Part shown: positions 4,962 through 6,971 of the stretch, piece after piece
Numbering within the stretch: the stretch's first letter is position 1
Layout of the letters: every line of letters starts with the position of its first letter
DNA from: SZUA-430 sp964647355
Lineage (GTDB): Bacteria > Pseudomonadota > Alphaproteobacteria > Micropepsales > Micropepsaceae
Reading direction: 5' to 3'
Length of the DNA: 6,971 nt
NCBI GenBank assembly: GCA_964647355.1
Contig: CAZYGK010000157.1
Location: 1 to 6,971, forward strand
Position numbers and translations under genes: made by a program
The notes under the pieces: generated by a model
What the model was told of the DNA's origin: nothing
The model's input: the letters and a program-made list of their open reading frames with translations, nothing else
Databases searched by the model: none

Positions 4962-5831
4962 ATGGTTCCTTACGTCACGCGATTTGCCCCCTCGCCCACC
5001 GGATATCTGCACCTGGGGCATGCGTTCGCCGCGTTTTACGCTGCGGATCTGGCAACGCGATCGGGTGGGCGCTTCCTCGTGCGCATCGAAGACACAGATC
5101 GCACGCGGGCGCGGGCGGCGTTCGAGACCGCCATCTTTGAGGACTTGGCGTGGCTCGGGCTCCGCTGGGAGGAGCCCGTGCGGCGGCAGTCGGAGCACTT
5201 CGACGACTATGCCGGCGCTTTGCAGCGGTTGAAGGCTATCGGGTGCGCCTATCCCTGTTTTTGTACGCGTAAAGAGATCGAGGCCGAGTTCGCCGCGAGC
5301 GTGAATGCACCGCATGGACCGGACGGGCCGCTCTATCCGGGCACGTGCCGAGCGCTTGGCGAAGCCGATCGGTCGGTGCGCTTGGCGCGCGGCGATCAAC
5401 ATGCCTGGCGGATCGACGTTGCAAAGGCTGTTGCGCTGATCGGCGCGCCAATTGCTTTCGAGGAACTAGGCGGCGGGCCCGGCAGCGAGCGCGGGACCAT
5501 TGCGGTCCGGGCGGACTCGTTCGGCGATTTCGTGCTGGCGCGCAAAGATGCGCCGGCAAGTTATCATCTCGCCGTTGTCGTGGACGACGCCTCGCAGGGC
5601 GTGACGCTGGTGACGCGAGGGAACGATTTGTTTGCGGCGGCGCATGTGCACCGCTTGTTGCAGGCGCTGCTTGAGCTACCGGTGCCGCAGTATTCGCATC
5701 ACCGGCTGATATTGGACGCGCACGGCAAGCGGCTTGCGAAGCGCGATTCTGCGACGACCTTGAGGCATCTGCGCGCGGACGGTTGGACGCCCGCGCGCGT
5801 TCGCGACGTGCTTGGTCTTACCAGTCGTTGA
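4962..5831 (+). CDS. gluQ: Glutamyl-queuosine tRNA(Asp) synthetase
   Basis: GluQ (YadB) is a truncated glutamyl-tRNA-synthetase paralogue. It activates glutamate and attaches it to the queuosine at position 34 of tRNA-Asp rather than to the tRNA end. The 289-residue length fits the family and lacks the anticodon-binding domain of GluRS. Visible motifs are TRFAPSPTGYLHLGH (6-20; HLGH is the HIGH-type signature), RIEDTDRTR (41-49), and the zinc ligands Cys99, Cys101, Tyr125 and Cys129, with the Y-x-x-x-C spacing of the E. coli enzyme. The KMSKS-equivalent GKRLAKRD (255-262) is near the C-terminus. The start ATG 4962 has AGAGG (4948-4952) nine bases ahead; TTG 4953 upstream is less likely. In E. 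coli gluQ follows dksA, but here its neighbours are a divergent hydrolase and a convergent vWA gene. The last 14 bases overlap that vWA gene. Its presence implies that the organism makes or salvages queuosine. Confidence 0.95.
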   Translation: MVPYVTRFAPSPTGYLHLGHAFAAFYAADLATRSGGRFLVRIEDTDRTRARAAFETAIFEDLAWLGLRWEEPVRRQSEHFDDYAGALQRLKAIGCAYPCFCTRKEIEAEFAASVNAPHGPDGPLYPGTCRALGEADRSVRLARGDQHAWRIDVAKAVALIGAPIAFEELGGGPGSERGTIAVRADSFGDFVLARKDAPASYHLAVVVDDASQGVTLVTRGNDLFAAAHVHRLLQALLELPVPQYSHHRLILDAHGKRLAKRDSATTLRHLRADGWTPARVRDVLGLTSR

Positions 5832-6531
5832 GACCGACGAAGCGGCGGAAGCCGGCGGCCTGCGACCAGTATTGCCATTCGCCGAACAGGCGCTCCGTGT
5901 CGCCCGGCGAATTGAGACCGCGGCCGATGCCGAGGATCATCAGTTCCTCGCAGCCCGGGAACGGCGCCGACGGCGGGGCCGGCAGCGTTGCCGTGCGGCG
6001 GGCGAGGTTCGTGACCTGCGAGTCCTCGACGCCGTCGGTCGCCAGGATCACGTGCACCGGCATCGCGCGGCAATCGACGTTCTTCGAGATGTTCAGGAGG
6101 AACGGAACGATGTTCGTCGAGTTCTGTACCTGGACCCGCCCTTCGCGCACCATCTTCGGCAGCCCACCGATCACGCCGCCGACGAGGCGGGCGATGTCTT
6201 CCGCGCGCGCGGTCTTCGGCGCGATCATGATGTCGAGCGTGAGTGCGTTGTTCGCCGCCGAATTGTACGAGCCGAACGAGCGCAGCAGTACGCGCGAGCG
6301 CGGCGCTAGGCCCGCGATCAACGGCTGAATGCGGGCGGCGACGCGGCCGGCGAACCCGTCGTCGCGGATCAGCGGGTTCGATGAGGAGAGATCGACGCCG
6401 ATCACGACGGTGCGCGGCGGGTTCGCGGGCGCGGTGTAGTTCGCCGACGCTTGGCCGAGCCAAACGACCAGCGCCAAGGCACCGACGAACGCGAAGGCAG
6501 GCAACAACAACAGAGTCCGTAGGATGGCCAT
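5818..6531 (-). CDS. Membrane-anchored or exported von Willebrand A-like protein
   Basis: The 237-residue protein begins with a hydrophobic signal or anchor (about 4-25, ending WLGQASA), so the rest should lie outside the cytoplasm. A vWA-like fold is suggested by TVVIGVDLSSSNP (41-53), whose D-x-S-x-S (Asp47, Ser49, Ser51) is the first metal-ion (MIDAS) motif. Thr139 in NSTNIVPFLLNIS is the expected threonine position, and Asp166 in VILATDGVED is the third. A later strand, LMILGIGRG, fits the fold. The C-terminus (EWQYWSQAAGF) is aromatic. Two cysteines (154, 194) could pair. The classical MIDAS set therefore looks complete, but sequence around it is divergent and I do not recognise a named family. 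ATG 6531 follows the preceding gene by 11 bp, with AAGAG (6544-6540 on the minus strand) as a weak ribosome-binding site, so the two form an operon. Ligand and role are unknown. Confidence 0.75.
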   Translation of the reverse strand: MAILRTLLLLPAFAFVGALALVVWLGQASANYTAPANPPRTVVIGVDLSSSNPLIRDDGFAGRVAARIQPLIAGLAPRSRVLLRSFGSYNSAANNALTLDIMIAPKTARAEDIARLVGGVIGGLPKMVREGRVQVQNSTNIVPFLLNISKNVDCRAMPVHVILATDGVEDSQVTNLARRTATLPAPPSAPFPGCEELMILGIGRGLNSPGDTERLFGEWQYWSQAAGFRRFVGLNDW

Positions 6532-6542
6532 GGTTCTTGCTC

Positions 6543-6971
6543 TTAAGCCGACGCAACTTTGCGCGGGCGGTGATCGTCGATGTTCTCGACGTTGTTGTTG
6601 CCGTTGTTGAACGAGAAGGTGTCGCTCACCTCCTCGGCAGCTTCGTTGGCCTTGCGCAGGAGGTAGCCGCGGCGAGAGCTGCCATAACGGCCGGCGACGA
6701 CGCCTTCCGTGTAATGGGTAATGAACTCGGCCAGCTTGGCTTGTTTGAAGCCTTCGGCGTCTGCACGCAGGTGCTGAAGGTCGAGTTGGGCCTGGCGCAG
6801 GTCGTCGCGTACGCGGTTGCCGCGCACGGCTTCCGAGTGGTTGTCGTAGAGCGCGCCGCCGGTGATGCCGGTAAAGCCGCGCATCGCCGAGTGCAGCGCC
6901 ATGGCGCCGATCGAGGCGACGACAAGGAAAATCGCACCCAACGAGAACAACCAGATGAAAATCTCGTACTT
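6543..6971 (-). CDS. Membrane-anchored helical protein, 5' end beyond window
   Basis: Only the C-terminal 142 residues are visible, and the frame stays open to the window edge (KYEIFIW at 6971-6951). An internal TTG at 6950 would cut the membrane segment, so the real start probably lies just outside. The visible part has one transmembrane segment (EIFIWLF through IGAMAL, about 3-26), then a Gly-rich stretch. A long charged helix rich in Arg, Gln, Asp and Leu follows (about 45-83; RDDLRQAQLDLQHLRADAE), which may form a coiled coil. The tail is Asn-rich (SFNNGNNNVENIDD) and ends in basic residues. I do not recognise the family. It is upstream of, and probably cotranscribed with, the vWA-like gene (11-bp gap), so the two products may act together at the membrane. 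Topology is not certain. Confidence 0.65.
   Translation of the reverse strand, partial: KYEIFIWLFSLGAIFLVVASIGAMALHSAMRGFTGITGGALYDNHSEAVRGNRVRDDLRQAQLDLQHLRADAEGFKQAKLAEFITHYTEGVVAGRYGSSRRGYLLRKANEAAEEVSDTFSFNNGNNNVENIDDHRPRKVASA

Noticed and set aside
6588..6616. GTTGTTGTTG/GTTGTTG triplet run as a regulatory microsatellite
   Set aside because: It lies in the coding sequence and simply encodes the Asn-rich tail of the membrane protein; it is short and interrupted.

Overview
The window is GC-rich bacterial chromosomal DNA, densely coding on both strands. It most likely comes from an alphaproteobacterium. The evidence for that is a COQ7-type demethoxyubiquinone hydroxylase next to a four-cysteine DsbB-like protein, a short HNH protein with an N-terminus (LNADYRPLSYFPLSLWSW) that I associate with alphaproteobacteria, a stand-alone GluQ, and an FNR/FixK-type operator ahead of a CBS-pair gene. 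The order cannot be fixed from the sequence; Hyphomicrobiales or a neighbour is a guess.

Layout. Bases 1-289 hold no convincing gene. A small exported protein with a duplicated DSxDPMxWS motif follows (290-859), then a perfect TTGAT-N4-ATCAA box (874-887) and the CBS-pair gene (948-1367). An 18-bp perfect inverted repeat (1393-1464) separates this gene from a convergent tRNA-Leu(CAA) on the minus strand (1463-1549), which has its own strong-looking promoter (1612-1639). Next is a tight plus-strand cluster: dsbB-like (1724-2257), coq7 (2259-2825) and a GNAT acetyltransferase (2825-3478). Convergent to it, three bases away, lies the HNH gene (3482-4054, minus), with a phospholipase/carboxylesterase-family hydrolase upstream of it on the same strand (4198-4911). 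Divergent from the hydrolase is gluQ (4962-5831). Its 3' end overlaps by 14 bp the end of a minus-strand pair: an exported von Willebrand A-like protein (5818-6531), preceded by a membrane-anchored helical protein that runs off the window (6543-6971).

How the genes fit together. DsbB passes electrons from periplasmic disulfide formation to quinone, and COQ7 carries out an O2-dependent step of ubiquinone synthesis, so the dsbB-coq7 pair is coherent around quinone and oxidative folding. The FNR/FixK box suggests the CBS protein is induced when oxygen is low. tRNA-Leu and gluQ belong to translation. The vWA/membrane pair is the least explained part and may belong to a larger locus beyond the right edge. 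I see no CRISPR array, transposase, integrase, phage gene or recognisable defence system. Most of the window is ordinary core genome; the points worth a second look are the FNR box, the tRNA-flanking inverted repeat, the two unrecognised exported or membrane genes at the right edge, and the repeat-bearing exported protein at the left.
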